NCBI RefSeq assembly: GCF_029894425.1
Contig: NZ_JARXYJ010000003.1
Coordinates: 62,001 to 126,000 of the forward strand
Direction: 5' to 3'
DNA length: 64,000 nucleotides
Source: Streptomyces sp. SAI-127
GTDB taxonomy: Bacteria; Actinomycetota; Actinomycetes; Streptomycetales; Streptomycetaceae
A model generated the notes under the pieces. That model had not been told where the DNA came from, made no database searches, and saw only the letters and a list, made by a program, of their open reading frames with translations. Numbering within the stretch: position 1 is the first letter of the stretch; each line of letters begins with the position of its first letter. Below, piece by piece: positions 54,867-63,147 of the stretch. The translations under genes were made by a program, and so were the position numbers.

Positions 54867-56254
54867 CCACCACTACCAGCACCCCCGCCGGCGGGTTGTC
54901 CGCCACCGCGGCCAGACACCTCCTGCTCAACATGACCCCCAACGGTTCTCTCGGGCAAAACGGCGAGAACCTCTTCGTCGTCCAGCGTGGGGAGGGCCCC
55001 TACATCGACGACGCGGACGGCAAGCGCTACATCGACGGCCTCTCCGGCCTCTACTGCTGCCAGATCGGCTACTCCTACGCCCCCGAGTTCGCCGAGGCCG
55101 CCGACAAGCAGCTGCGCGAGCTGTGCTTCAGCCCGTTGTGGTCCGGGTCCGCGCACCCCACAGCGATCGAACTCGCCGAGCGGCTCTCGCGGATCGCGCC
55201 CGTCGGCGTCGAGCACACCTTCTTCTCCGGCGGCGGAGCGGAAGCCGTCGAGACCGCCTGGAAGATCGCCCGTCGCTACCACGCCCTGCGCGGGGAGCCC
55301 GGCCGGGTCAAGGCGATCTCCCGCCGTGGCGCCTACCACGGTCTGACCATCGGCGCCCTCTCCCTGACCGACGACCCCGGGCTGCGCGAGCCGTACGGCC
55401 CCGGCGCGATCGACACCCATTTCGTGTCCAACACCAACCGCTTCGGCCTCGCGCCGGAGTTCGCCGACGACGACGTGTACGCCACCCATCTGCTCGCCGA
55501 GCTGGAGGCAGCGATCCTGGCCGAGGGCCCGGAGACGATCGCCATGCTGATCGCCGAGCCGGTGCAGAACCGCGGCGGCTGCATCACTCCGCCCCAGGGC
55601 TACTGGCCGGGCCTGCGGGCGCTGGCCGACCGTTACGGTTTCCTCCTTGTCGCCGACGAGGTGATCACCGCGTTCGGGCGGCTGGGGGAGTGGTTCGGAG
55701 GCGACCTGTACGGCGCCCGCCCCGACATGGTCACCGTCGCCAAGGGCATCACCGCCGGCTACGCCCCCATGGGAGCCACCCTGGTCAGCAACCAGATCAC
55801 CGAGGTCATCAACCGGCCCGGCACGGTCCTCAACCACGGCTACACCTTCGCCGGACACCCGCTCAGTGCCGCGATCGCCCTGCGCAGCCTGGAGATCATG
55901 GAGCGGGACCGGATCCTGGAGAACGTCCGTGGCCAGCAGGACCACCTGGCCCGGCGCATGGCCTCGCTCGCGGATCTGCCGATCGTCGGTGACGTCCGCG
56001 GCGCCGGATTCTTCTACGCCTGCGAACTCGTCGGCGACCTGGACGGCGGCGGATTCAGCGACACCGTCCGGGCCGATCTGATCGCCGACCTGATCCCGCG
56101 CCGGCTGCGCGAGGCCGGCCTGCTGGCCCGCGTCTACAACCGCGCCGCCCCCCTGGTGCAGATCGCGCCCCCGCTGATCAGTGACCGCCACCTGCTCGAC
56201 CGTATCGCCGACATCCTCACCGCGACCCTCGACGAGGCGTCCCACCGCCTCTGA
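54863..56254 (+). CDS. class III aminotransferase (omega-amino acid or diamine type)
   Basis: 463 residues, ATG 54863. PLP-enzyme fold type I: SGGGAEAVETAWKIARRYHA, the PLP-binding Asp region FLLVADEVITAFGRLG and the Schiff-base Lys in VTVAKGITAGYAPMGA. Relatives move the terminal amino group of omega-amino acids, putrescine or diaminobutyrate to pyruvate or 2-oxoglutarate, producing an aldehyde. The aldehyde dehydrogenase two genes down would oxidise it. Substrate not fixed by the sequence. Confidence 0.92.
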   Translation: MTTTTSTPAGGLSATAARHLLLNMTPNGSLGQNGENLFVVQRGEGPYIDDADGKRYIDGLSGLYCCQIGYSYAPEFAEAADKQLRELCFSPLWSGSAHPTAIELAERLSRIAPVGVEHTFFSGGGAEAVETAWKIARRYHALRGEPGRVKAISRRGAYHGLTIGALSLTDDPGLREPYGPGAIDTHFVSNTNRFGLAPEFADDDVYATHLLAELEAAILAEGPETIAMLIAEPVQNRGGCITPPQGYWPGLRALADRYGFLLVADEVITAFGRLGEWFGGDLYGARPDMVTVAKGITAGYAPMGATLVSNQITEVINRPGTVLNHGYTFAGHPLSAAIALRSLEIMERDRILENVRGQQDHLARRMASLADLPIVGDVRGAGFFYACELVGDLDGGGFSDTVRADLIADLIPRRLREAGLLARVYNRAAPLVQIAPPLISDRHLLDRIADILTATLDEASHRL

Positions 56255-56292
56255 TCCACGCCTGTGAACCCGCTTTCGAAAGGAACCCTCTG

Positions 56293-57246
56293 ATGTATTC
56301 CATCGGTCCGCTGACCGTCGCCCCCGGCGAGCGCGCCCAGGGCCTCATCCCGGTCGGCACCAGCAGCTACGGCGTGGAACTCGGCATACCGCTGATCGTC
56401 GTCAACGGCGCCGAGGACGGTCCGGTGCTGTGCGTGGACGCCGGTGTGCACGGTGACGAGTACGACGGGCAGGAGGCCATCCGCCGCGTCCTCGCCGAGG
56501 CCGACCCGGCCACCCTGCGCGGCACGCTCGTCGGCATCCCCTGCATGAACACCCCGGCTTTCGAGGCGGCGGCCCGCACCAGCGGCCTGGACTACCTCAA
56601 CCTCAACCGGATCTTCCCGGGCGACGCGGAGGGCTCGTACTCCCTGCGCCTGGCCGCCACCTTCGTCGAGCAGGTCGTGCCCGCCATCGACGCGCTCGTC
56701 GACCTGCACACAGGCGGCACCTTCGGCGAGATCGCCCCGCTCGTCATCCTCCAGGGCGGCTACGAGGACCTGGCCACGGACCTGGCGCTGGCCGCCGGGC
56801 ACGAGCTGGTGTGGAAGGGCGGCAAGTGGGGCGGCACGGTCCGCCATCCCACCCTGGCGGCGGGTAAGCCGGCCATCACCATCGAGGCGGGCGGCGGCAC
56901 CTACCGGGAGTCGAACGTCGAGCTGCACATCGATTCGATCCGCAACATCATGCGGCAGCTGAAGATGATCGACGGCGAGACCCAGCTGCGCGACAGCTAC
57001 ACGGCCACCTCCGGCACCTTCGCCCGCTCCGACGCCGGCGGCTTCTTCCTCGGCCATGCCGAGCCGGGGGAGACGTGCAAGGAAGGCGACCTGATCGCCC
57101 ACATCGTCGACCACTACGGCAACACGCTGGAGGAGGTCCGCGCCCCGCAGGACGGCATCGTGCTGTGGGTGCGCCGGATCCGCACGGTCCGCCCGGGCGA
57201 CGAGGTCGTCATCTTCGGCGAGGTGCAGGGGGAGATACGGCCATGA
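56293..57246 (+). CDS. succinylglutamate desuccinylase/aspartoacylase-family deacylase 2
   Basis: 317 residues, ATG 56293 after GAAAGGA. Zinc ligands in DAGVHGDEYDGQEA and LVDLHTGGTFGE, and the NLNRIFPGD Arg site. About as long as deacylase 1 but clearly diverged, so the two probably act on different acylated compounds, or sequentially. C-terminal beta domain complete (VRAPQDGIVLWVRRIRTV). Its stop overlaps the aldehyde dehydrogenase start. Confidence 0.88.
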   Translation: MYSIGPLTVAPGERAQGLIPVGTSSYGVELGIPLIVVNGAEDGPVLCVDAGVHGDEYDGQEAIRRVLAEADPATLRGTLVGIPCMNTPAFEAAARTSGLDYLNLNRIFPGDAEGSYSLRLAATFVEQVVPAIDALVDLHTGGTFGEIAPLVILQGGYEDLATDLALAAGHELVWKGGKWGGTVRHPTLAAGKPAITIEAGGGTYRESNVELHIDSIRNIMRQLKMIDGETQLRDSYTATSGTFARSDAGGFFLGHAEPGETCKEGDLIAHIVDHYGNTLEEVRAPQDGIVLWVRRIRTVRPGDEVVIFGEVQGEIRP

Positions 57247-58697
57247 GCGGCGGCACCCAGTTGCTCCTGGTCGACGGCAAGCTGATCCCGGCCGCGGACG
57301 CTCGCACCTTCACCGTTCTCGATCCGTCCGACGGGACGGCCATCGCCCAGGTCGCGCTGGCCGGTCCGGCGGACGTGGACCAGGCGGTGGCGGCGGCGCG
57401 CGCGGCCTTCACCTCGCCCGAGTGGGCCCGGATGCGGGCCGCGGACCGGGGCCGGATCCTGTACCGGATCGCCGAGGCCATCCGCTACCAGGGCGAACGG
57501 CTGGCGCGCCTGGAGAGCCAGGACACCGGCAAGCCGCTCAGCCAGGCGAAGGCCGACGTCGAGGCCGCCGCCCGCTACTTCGAGTTCTACGCGGGCTTCG
57601 CCGACAAGCTCGGCGGGTCCACGATCCCGCTGGGCCCGGGGCTGCTCGACTACACCGTGCGCGAGCCGATCGGCGTCTCCGGCCAGATCATCCCGTTCAA
57701 CTACCCACTGCAGAACACCGCGAGGGGCTCCGCCCCAGCACTGGCCGCGGGCTGCACGGTGGTGCTCAAACCCTCCCCCGAGGCGCCGCTGACCCCACTG
57801 GAGATCGGCAGGATCGCCCTGGAGTGCGGCCTGCCACCCGGCGTCCTCAACGTCGTCCCCGGCGACGGCGAGACCGGCGCCGCCCTCGCCGGACACCCCG
57901 ACATCGACCAGGTCACCTTCACCGGCTCCGTCCCCACCGGCATCAAGGTCGCCCAGGCGGCCGCCGCCAACGTGGTGCCGTCCGTCACCGAGTTGGGCGG
58001 CAAGTCGCCGTTCGTCGTCTTCGCCGACGCCGACTTCGACCTGGCCCTGAAGGCGATCCTGGGCGCCTCGTTCAGCAACGCCGGACAGATGTGCTCGGCC
58101 GGGACGCGTCTCCTGCTCCAGCGCGGTGCCGAGGAGTTCCTGGACCGGCTCGTGGAGAAGATCGCCACCCTGAGCGTCGGCCCAGGCCTGTCCGACCCGG
58201 ACATCGGCCCGCTGGTCGCCGCCCGCCAGCGCGACCGGGTGCTGGGCTACCTCGACCTGGCCCGGCAGGAGGGCGCGACGGTCAGGGTCGGCGGCGGTGC
58301 GCCGTCCGACCCGGCACTGGCCGACGGCTACTACATCGAGCCGACCGTCCTCACCGGCCTGACCAACCAGGCCCGTTGCGCCCGCGAGGAGATCTTCGGC
58401 CCCGTCGTCACCGTCATCGACTTCGACGATGCCGACGAGGCCCTGGCCATCGCCAACGACAGCCCGTACGGCCTCTCCTCCTACGTCTGGACCCGCGACA
58501 TCGACAAGGCGATGCGCCTCGCGGAGGGCATCCGCGCCGGCCAGGTCTCCGTCAACGCCACCGGCGTCGGCACCGGCGTCGAACTGCCCTTCGGCGGCTA
58601 CAAGCACAGCGGCTGGGGCCGGGAGAAGGGCCTCGAAGCCCTGGCGAGCTACACGCAGACCAAGAACGTCTGCATCGGATTCGGGAGCCGGTCATGA
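57243..58697 (+). CDS. aldehyde dehydrogenase
   Basis: 484 residues, ATG 57243 overlapping the previous stop. NAD-binding IPFNYPLQNTARGSAPALAA, the general base Glu in VTELGGKSPFVVF and the catalytic Cys in SNAGQMCSAGTRL are intact, as is the C-terminal ELPFGGYKHSGWGREKG. It oxidises the aldehyde from transamination or amine oxidation to a carboxylate with NAD(P). Betaine/gamma-aminobutyraldehyde-type relatives are common in amine pathways. Confidence 0.95.
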   Translation: MSGGTQLLLVDGKLIPAADARTFTVLDPSDGTAIAQVALAGPADVDQAVAAARAAFTSPEWARMRAADRGRILYRIAEAIRYQGERLARLESQDTGKPLSQAKADVEAAARYFEFYAGFADKLGGSTIPLGPGLLDYTVREPIGVSGQIIPFNYPLQNTARGSAPALAAGCTVVLKPSPEAPLTPLEIGRIALECGLPPGVLNVVPGDGETGAALAGHPDIDQVTFTGSVPTGIKVAQAAAANVVPSVTELGGKSPFVVFADADFDLALKAILGASFSNAGQMCSAGTRLLLQRGAEEFLDRLVEKIATLSVGPGLSDPDIGPLVAARQRDRVLGYLDLARQEGATVRVGGGAPSDPALADGYYIEPTVLTGLTNQARCAREEIFGPVVTVIDFDDADEALAIANDSPYGLSSYVWTRDIDKAMRLAEGIRAGQVSVNATGVGTGVELPFGGYKHSGWGREKGLEALASYTQTKNVCIGFGSRS

Positions 58698-59632
58698 GGT
58701 ACCGCAAGCTGGGCGAACGCGGTCCGGCCGTCTCCGTGGTCGGAGTCGGCGGCAACAACTTCGGCTCCCGCCTGGACGAGGACGGCACGAAGGCCGTCGT
58801 CCACGCGGCCCTCGACGCCGGGGTCACCCTGTTCGACACCGCCGACATGTACGGCGGGTTCGGCGAACAGGGCGGCACGCGCGGTGACGGCGAACGGCTG
58901 CTTGGCGCCGCCCTCAAGGGCAACCGCGACGACGTCGTCCTGGCCACCAAGTTCGGCATGGAGATGGGGCCGGAGGCCGATCAGTACGGTCGGCGAGGTG
59001 CCCGCGCCTATATCCGGTACGCCGTCGAAGCCTCGCTCCGCCGTCTCGGCACCGACCGCATCGACTTGTACCAGTACCACGAGCCGGACGGCGTCACCCC
59101 GCTCGACGAGACGATCGCCGCCCTGCGCGAACTCGTCGGCGAGGGCAAGATCGGGTACATAGGCTGCTCCGCCCTCCCGGCCGAGGACCTGAGCGATGCC
59201 TTCGTGTCCACCCAGGCCCGCTACCACCTGCTCGACCGCGGTGTGGAAGCCGATCTGATCCCCGCGTGCCTTCAACACGGCATCGGTCTTCTCCCCTACT
59301 ACCCGCTGGCCAACGGCCTGCTCAGTGGCAAGTACCGGCGCGGCGAGCGGCCCCCGGCAGGCAGCCGCCTGTCCTGGCGGCAGGGCTGGCTCACCGACGA
59401 GGCCCTCGACCGCGTCGAAGCACTCACCGCGTACGCCACCCAGCGCGGCCTGACCCTCCTCCAGGTCGCCGTCGGCGCACTCGCCGCCCTGCCCGCCGTC
59501 GGCTCCGTCATCTGCGGCGCCATGACCCCCGCCCAGGTCACCGCCAACGCGGCGGCGGCCGACTGGATCCCCGACGCGGCCGACCTGGCCGCCCTCGACG
59601 CGATCGTCTCCCCCGGTGAACGCATCGTCTGA
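58694..59632 (+). CDS. aldo/keto reductase
   Basis: 312 residues, ATG 58694 overlapping the aldehyde dehydrogenase stop (ATGA). Tetrad Asp/Tyr in TLFDTADMYGG, Lys in VLATKFGME, His in LYQYHEPDG; NADPH loop SVICGAMTPAQVTAN. It probably reduces a pathway carbonyl to an alcohol or detoxifies the aldehyde when oxidation is slow. Belongs to the AKR branch with the YajO/IolS-type layout. Confidence 0.9.
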   Translation: MRYRKLGERGPAVSVVGVGGNNFGSRLDEDGTKAVVHAALDAGVTLFDTADMYGGFGEQGGTRGDGERLLGAALKGNRDDVVLATKFGMEMGPEADQYGRRGARAYIRYAVEASLRRLGTDRIDLYQYHEPDGVTPLDETIAALRELVGEGKIGYIGCSALPAEDLSDAFVSTQARYHLLDRGVEADLIPACLQHGIGLLPYYPLANGLLSGKYRRGERPPAGSRLSWRQGWLTDEALDRVEALTAYATQRGLTLLQVAVGALAALPAVGSVICGAMTPAQVTANAAAADWIPDAADLAALDAIVSPGERIV

Positions 59633-59677
59633 AGCTCTCAACTCCCCCTGAAAACCCTCGAATCGGAGCGAAGAACC

Positions 59678-60343
59678 ATGCGAGAGATCGTCACCTTCGA
59701 CGCCTACGGCACCCTGGTCGACTTCCAGCTCGGCCCCACCACCCTCAAGGTCCTCGCCGACCGGCTGGACCTGGACAACCTGGACGTCGACGAGTTCCTC
59801 GACGACTTCCGCGTCATGCGCTTCCAAGCCGTCCTGGAGGCGTACCGCCCCTACCACGAGATCCTCCACTCCAGCCTGAAGACGGCCATGCGCCTGCACG
59901 GCCTGGAGTACCGCACCTCCGACGGCGACGCCCTCGTCGAGGCCGTTCCCACCTTCGGCCCCTTCCCGGAGGTACCGGACGCCCTGCGCGCCCTGAAGAG
60001 CAAGTACGAGATCGCCATCATCACCAACAGCGACGACAACCTGATCGCCCGGAACGTCGAGAACATCGGCGTCGAGTTCGACTACGTCATCACCGCCGAG
60101 CAGGCAGGCGCCTACAAGCCGGACCGCCAGACCTTCGAGCACGCCTTCAAGACCATGGGCGTGCAGCCCTCGCAGGTCATCCACACCGCCCAGGGCTGGG
60201 AGTACGACCACATCCCGACCCGTGACCTCGGCCTGAAGCGCCGGGTGTGGATCAACCGCTACGGCCGCCCCGGCAGCGCCGACTACCAGCCCTACGACGA
60301 GCTCACCGACATGACGGGCCTGCCGAAGCTGCTCGGCTGCTGA
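59678..60343 (+). CDS. HAD-superfamily hydrolase (haloacid dehalogenase type II-like)
   Basis: 221 residues, ATG 59678. Nucleophile Asp8 in TFDAYGTLVD, motif II IITNSDD, Lys in AGAYKPDRQTFEHA and the acidic loop near AQGWEYDHIPTRDLG, where the usual Asp pair is altered. The cap is helical, as in L-2-haloacid dehalogenases and related phosphatases. Within this operon a phosphatase or a C-N/C-X cleaving step is possible; the substrate is open. Confidence 0.85.
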   Translation: MREIVTFDAYGTLVDFQLGPTTLKVLADRLDLDNLDVDEFLDDFRVMRFQAVLEAYRPYHEILHSSLKTAMRLHGLEYRTSDGDALVEAVPTFGPFPEVPDALRALKSKYEIAIITNSDDNLIARNVENIGVEFDYVITAEQAGAYKPDRQTFEHAFKTMGVQPSQVIHTAQGWEYDHIPTRDLGLKRRVWINRYGRPGSADYQPYDELTDMTGLPKLLGC

Positions 60344-60401
60344 CAGCACGGCTGCACGGCTACACGGCGACACAGGACAGAGAACACAGAGGACGCACGC
60401 C

Positions 60402-61694
60402 ATGAAGCAGATCCCCTATTGGCTCGACACCGCTCCCGCCCTGCCCGACCGGTCCGGAAAGGACCTGCCCGACGAGGCGGACGTGGTGGTCATCGGCGGC
60501 GGCCTCACCGGCCTGTCCACCGCCTACCACGCCGCCCGCAAGGGCGCCCGGGTCGTCCTCGTCGAGAAGGACAAGGTCGGCTCGGGCGCGTCCGGCCGCA
60601 ACGGCAGCATGTGCACCCAGGGCATCACCATCGGCACGGGCGAGGCCCGCAAGCGCTACGGCCAGGAACGCGCCCGTGAGCTGTACGACTCCTTCCGCGA
60701 GGCCGTCGACGTCGTCGAGGAGCTCACGCGCAACGAGAAGATCGACTGCGACTTCAACCGCGCGGGCCGCCTGGGCGTGGCGTACAAGCCCCAACACTTC
60801 GAGTCGATGAAGGCCACCCAGCGCGACCTGGCCGACAACTTCGACCACCAGACCCAGCTGTTGTCCCGCGGCGAGCTGAAGGCCGAACTGGGCTCGGACT
60901 ACTACCACGGCGCCCTGCTGGACCCGCTCAGCGCCGCCCTGCACGTGGGCAAGTACGTCCACGGCCTGGCGGAGGCCGCCGAACGCGCCGGCGCCGAGAT
61001 CCACGAACGCAACGCCGCCACCGGTCTGACCCGCCTGCCCGGTGGCGGATTCGACGTGGAGACCCTGCACGGCACCATCCGAGCGAAGCAGGTCATGGCC
61101 GCGACCGACGCCTACACCGACAAGGCGCTGCCCTGGTTCCGCAAGCGGCTGATCAACGTCGGCAGCTTCATCATCGTCACCGAACCGCTCGGTGAGGAAC
61201 GCGCCCGCGAACTCATCCCCAACGGCCGCCTGGTGGTCGACTCCAAGAACATCGGCCACTACCTCCGCCTCACCCCGGACAGCCGCCTCGCCTTCGGCGG
61301 CCGGGCCCGCTTCGCCTCCTCCAACCCCGCCTCCGACGTCAAGAGCGGCGACATCCTGAAGCAGGAGATGGCGGAGATCTTCCCGCAGCTGGCCGACGCG
61401 CGGATCGACTACGTATGGGGCGGCATGGTCGGCTTCTCCTGGGACCGTCTGCCGCACGCGGGCGAGGCAGAGGGGGCGAAGGGCCTGTACTACTCGATGG
61501 GTTACTGCGGCCACGGCGTCCAGATGGCCACGTACATGGGCCGGGCCGTCGCCGAGATGATGGACGGCAAGCCGGAGGCCAACCCCCTGCGCGGCCTCGG
61601 CTTCCCGAAGGTTCCCGTCCCCTTCTACAACGGCACGCCGTGGTTCCTGCCGTTCGGCGGGGCCTACTACAAGGCCAAGGACAAGCTGCGCTGA
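60402..61694 (+). CDS. FAD-dependent oxidoreductase, gamma-glutamylputrescine oxidase-like
   Basis: 430 residues, ATG 60402. FAD site VVVIGGGLTGLSTAYHAARK with VLVEKDKVGSGASGRNGS, the DAO-family pattern of PuuB-like amine oxidases. The C-terminal WGGMVGFSWDRLPHAG and YSMGYCGHGVQMATYMGRA complete the fold. It probably oxidises the amino group of a (substituted) polyamine or amino acid. Last intact gene of the operon; the aspartase gene that follows is broken. Confidence 0.9.
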   Translation: MKQIPYWLDTAPALPDRSGKDLPDEADVVVIGGGLTGLSTAYHAARKGARVVLVEKDKVGSGASGRNGSMCTQGITIGTGEARKRYGQERARELYDSFREAVDVVEELTRNEKIDCDFNRAGRLGVAYKPQHFESMKATQRDLADNFDHQTQLLSRGELKAELGSDYYHGALLDPLSAALHVGKYVHGLAEAAERAGAEIHERNAATGLTRLPGGGFDVETLHGTIRAKQVMAATDAYTDKALPWFRKRLINVGSFIIVTEPLGEERARELIPNGRLVVDSKNIGHYLRLTPDSRLAFGGRARFASSNPASDVKSGDILKQEMAEIFPQLADARIDYVWGGMVGFSWDRLPHAGEAEGAKGLYYSMGYCGHGVQMATYMGRAVAEMMDGKPEANPLRGLGFPKVPVPFYNGTPWFLPFGGAYYKAKDKLR

Positions 61695-61832
61695 CCCGCT
61701 GCCGAGCCGATGCCGGCCCGGTGACCCTGCGAGGGCCTTCCGTGAAGCGGTCGCGGAAGGCTCCCGCGGCAGCCGCGCCCGCGCCCCCTGCGGCCACGCC
61801 CGTACCTGCTCCAGGAGAAGGCCCCCACAGCC

Positions 61833-62660
61833 ATGACCGCCGTTGTCACCCGCAGCGAACACGACCTGCTCGGAGACCGGGACGTCACCGCCGACGCGTA
61901 CTGGGGCATCCACACCCTGCGTGCCACCGAGAACTTTCCCATCACCGGGACGCCGATCTCCGCCCACCCGCACCTCGTCGACGCTCCCGCCGTCAAGGAG
62001 GCCGCCGCCCTCGCCAACGAGGAACTCGGCCTCCTGGCACCGGAGAAGGCGGCCGCCATCGTCGCCGCCTGCCGCGAGATCCGTTCCGGCAAGCCACACG
62101 ACCCGTTCATCGTCGACGTCATCCAGGGCGGCGCCGGCACCTCGACCAACATGAACGCCAACGAGGTCGCAGTCGACCAACGACATCTACCCGACGGCGG
62201 TCAAGATCGCGACCGTGTTCGCGGTGCACGAGCTGCTCCGGGCGATGGCGGTGCTCCAGGACTCCTTCGCCCGCAAGGCGGTGGAGTTCCGTGACGTACT
62301 GAAGATGGGGCGCGCAGCCGTCTGGCAGAGGCCATGGAACTGGTCCACGAGATCAACCTGGGCGCCACGGCCATCGGCACCGGCCTCAACGCCCCCGCCG
62401 GATACGCCGAGTGCGCCCGCCGCCACCTCGCCGCGATCACGGTGCTGCCGCTGGTGACGGCTGCCAACCTGGTCGAGGCCACGCAGGACTGCGGGGCGTT
62501 CGTCCAGATGTCCGGTGCTCAAGCGGATCGCCGTGAAGCTCTCCAAGGGCTGCAACGACCTGCGGTTGCTGTCGTCCGGGCCGCGCGCGGGCCTGAACGA
62601 GATCAACCTGCCGCCGGTGCAGGCGGTTTCGTCCATCATGCCGGGGAAGGTCAACCCGGC
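61833..62660 (+). pseudogene. aspA: aspartate ammonia-lyase, deleted and frameshifted
   Basis: The start is intact: SEHDLLGDRDVTADAYWGIH, QGGAGTSTNMNANEVAV. An internal deletion then skips to TNDIYPT-VKIATVFAVHEL in another frame, and a further deletion after [10 protein letters not shown] removes the central segment. The signature [10 protein letters not shown] survives at about 62630, where the gene ends. At least two deletions and several frameshifts abolish function. It would have made fumarate and ammonia from aspartate. Confidence 0.9.
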
Positions 62661-62970
62661 GCTTCGAGCACGAGCCGTCCGACGTGCGACGGGTACAGGT
62701 GGGCGTAGACCGCGCCGAGCGCCGTTCCGTACGAGACGCCGAAGTAGTGCAGCCGCTCGTCGCCGAGGAGGTAGCGCATCAGGTCGAGGTCGCGCGCGGT
62801 GTGCGAGGTGCCGATGTACGGCAGGAGCGCCCCGGAGTGCTCGGCGCAGGCGTCGGCCCCGTCGTAGCCGGTGTCGTCCGCGTTTTTGCCGCAGCGCACG
62901 GGGATGGTGGGATCGCCGAGCCCGTCCGAGGGCACATGGGTGTCGACCGTGACGGGCGGCGTGATCCCTC
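62660..62970 (-). pseudogene. S33-family peptidase/hydrolase, internal fragment
   Basis: [40 protein letters not shown] and the nucleophile elbow [20 protein letters not shown] are from the N-terminal half of a TAP-like exported peptidase. Both ends are lost: it joins the aspartase remnant on one side and a MerR fragment on the other. Confidence 0.75.
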
Positions 62971-62971
62971 G

Positions 62972-63023
62972 TAGTGGCGCAGGCCCCCACGCTCACCCCC
63001 GCCCGCTCGGCAACCTCGCCCAT
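62972..63023 (-). pseudogene. MerR-family regulator, N-terminal fragment
   Basis: After GGAGGAG, ATG 63023 gives MGEVAERAGVSV, and then in a shifted frame LRHYEG, the helix-turn-helix start of a MerR protein. The rest is missing. It is divergent from the quinone oxidoreductase, which retains a MerR-type promoter. Confidence 0.6.
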
Positions 63024-63062
63024 CCGCGCCTGCCCTCCTCCGGCCGGGCGGCAGTTGCGGCT

Positions 63063-63094
63063 TGCACCTCACGTCAACGTCAGGTTTTAGAGTG
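63063..63094 (+). promoter_or_regulatory. MerR-type long-spacer promoter
   Basis: A TTGCAC -35 and TAGAGT -10 are separated by about 20 bp containing the dyad CCTCACGT-CA-ACGTCAGG (63068-63085). Long spacers with such a dyad are typical of MerR activators. Confidence 0.6.
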
Positions 63095-63147
63095 ACGAGC
63101 GTCGGATGAACACGTCATTCCGGCCCGTCAAAGTAAGGCAGATCATT

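Noticed and set aside
54689..56245. 518-codon minus-strand frame
   Set aside because: Shadow of the aminotransferase gene caused by high GC at third codon positions.
57114..58607. 497-codon minus-strand frame
   Set aside because: Shadow of the aldehyde dehydrogenase gene, with low-complexity Gly/Val/Asp composition.
58649..60403. 584-codon minus-strand frame
   Set aside because: Antisense to the aldo/keto reductase and HAD genes; no domain.
48592..61694. Firm assignment as an ectoine degradation (doe) operon
   Set aside because: DoeA is missing, flavin amine oxidases are extra, and the deacylase, aminotransferase and dehydrogenase families are too broad to fix the substrate.
60360..62186. 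608-codon minus-strand frame
   Set aside because: Antisense to the flavin oxidase gene; no domain.
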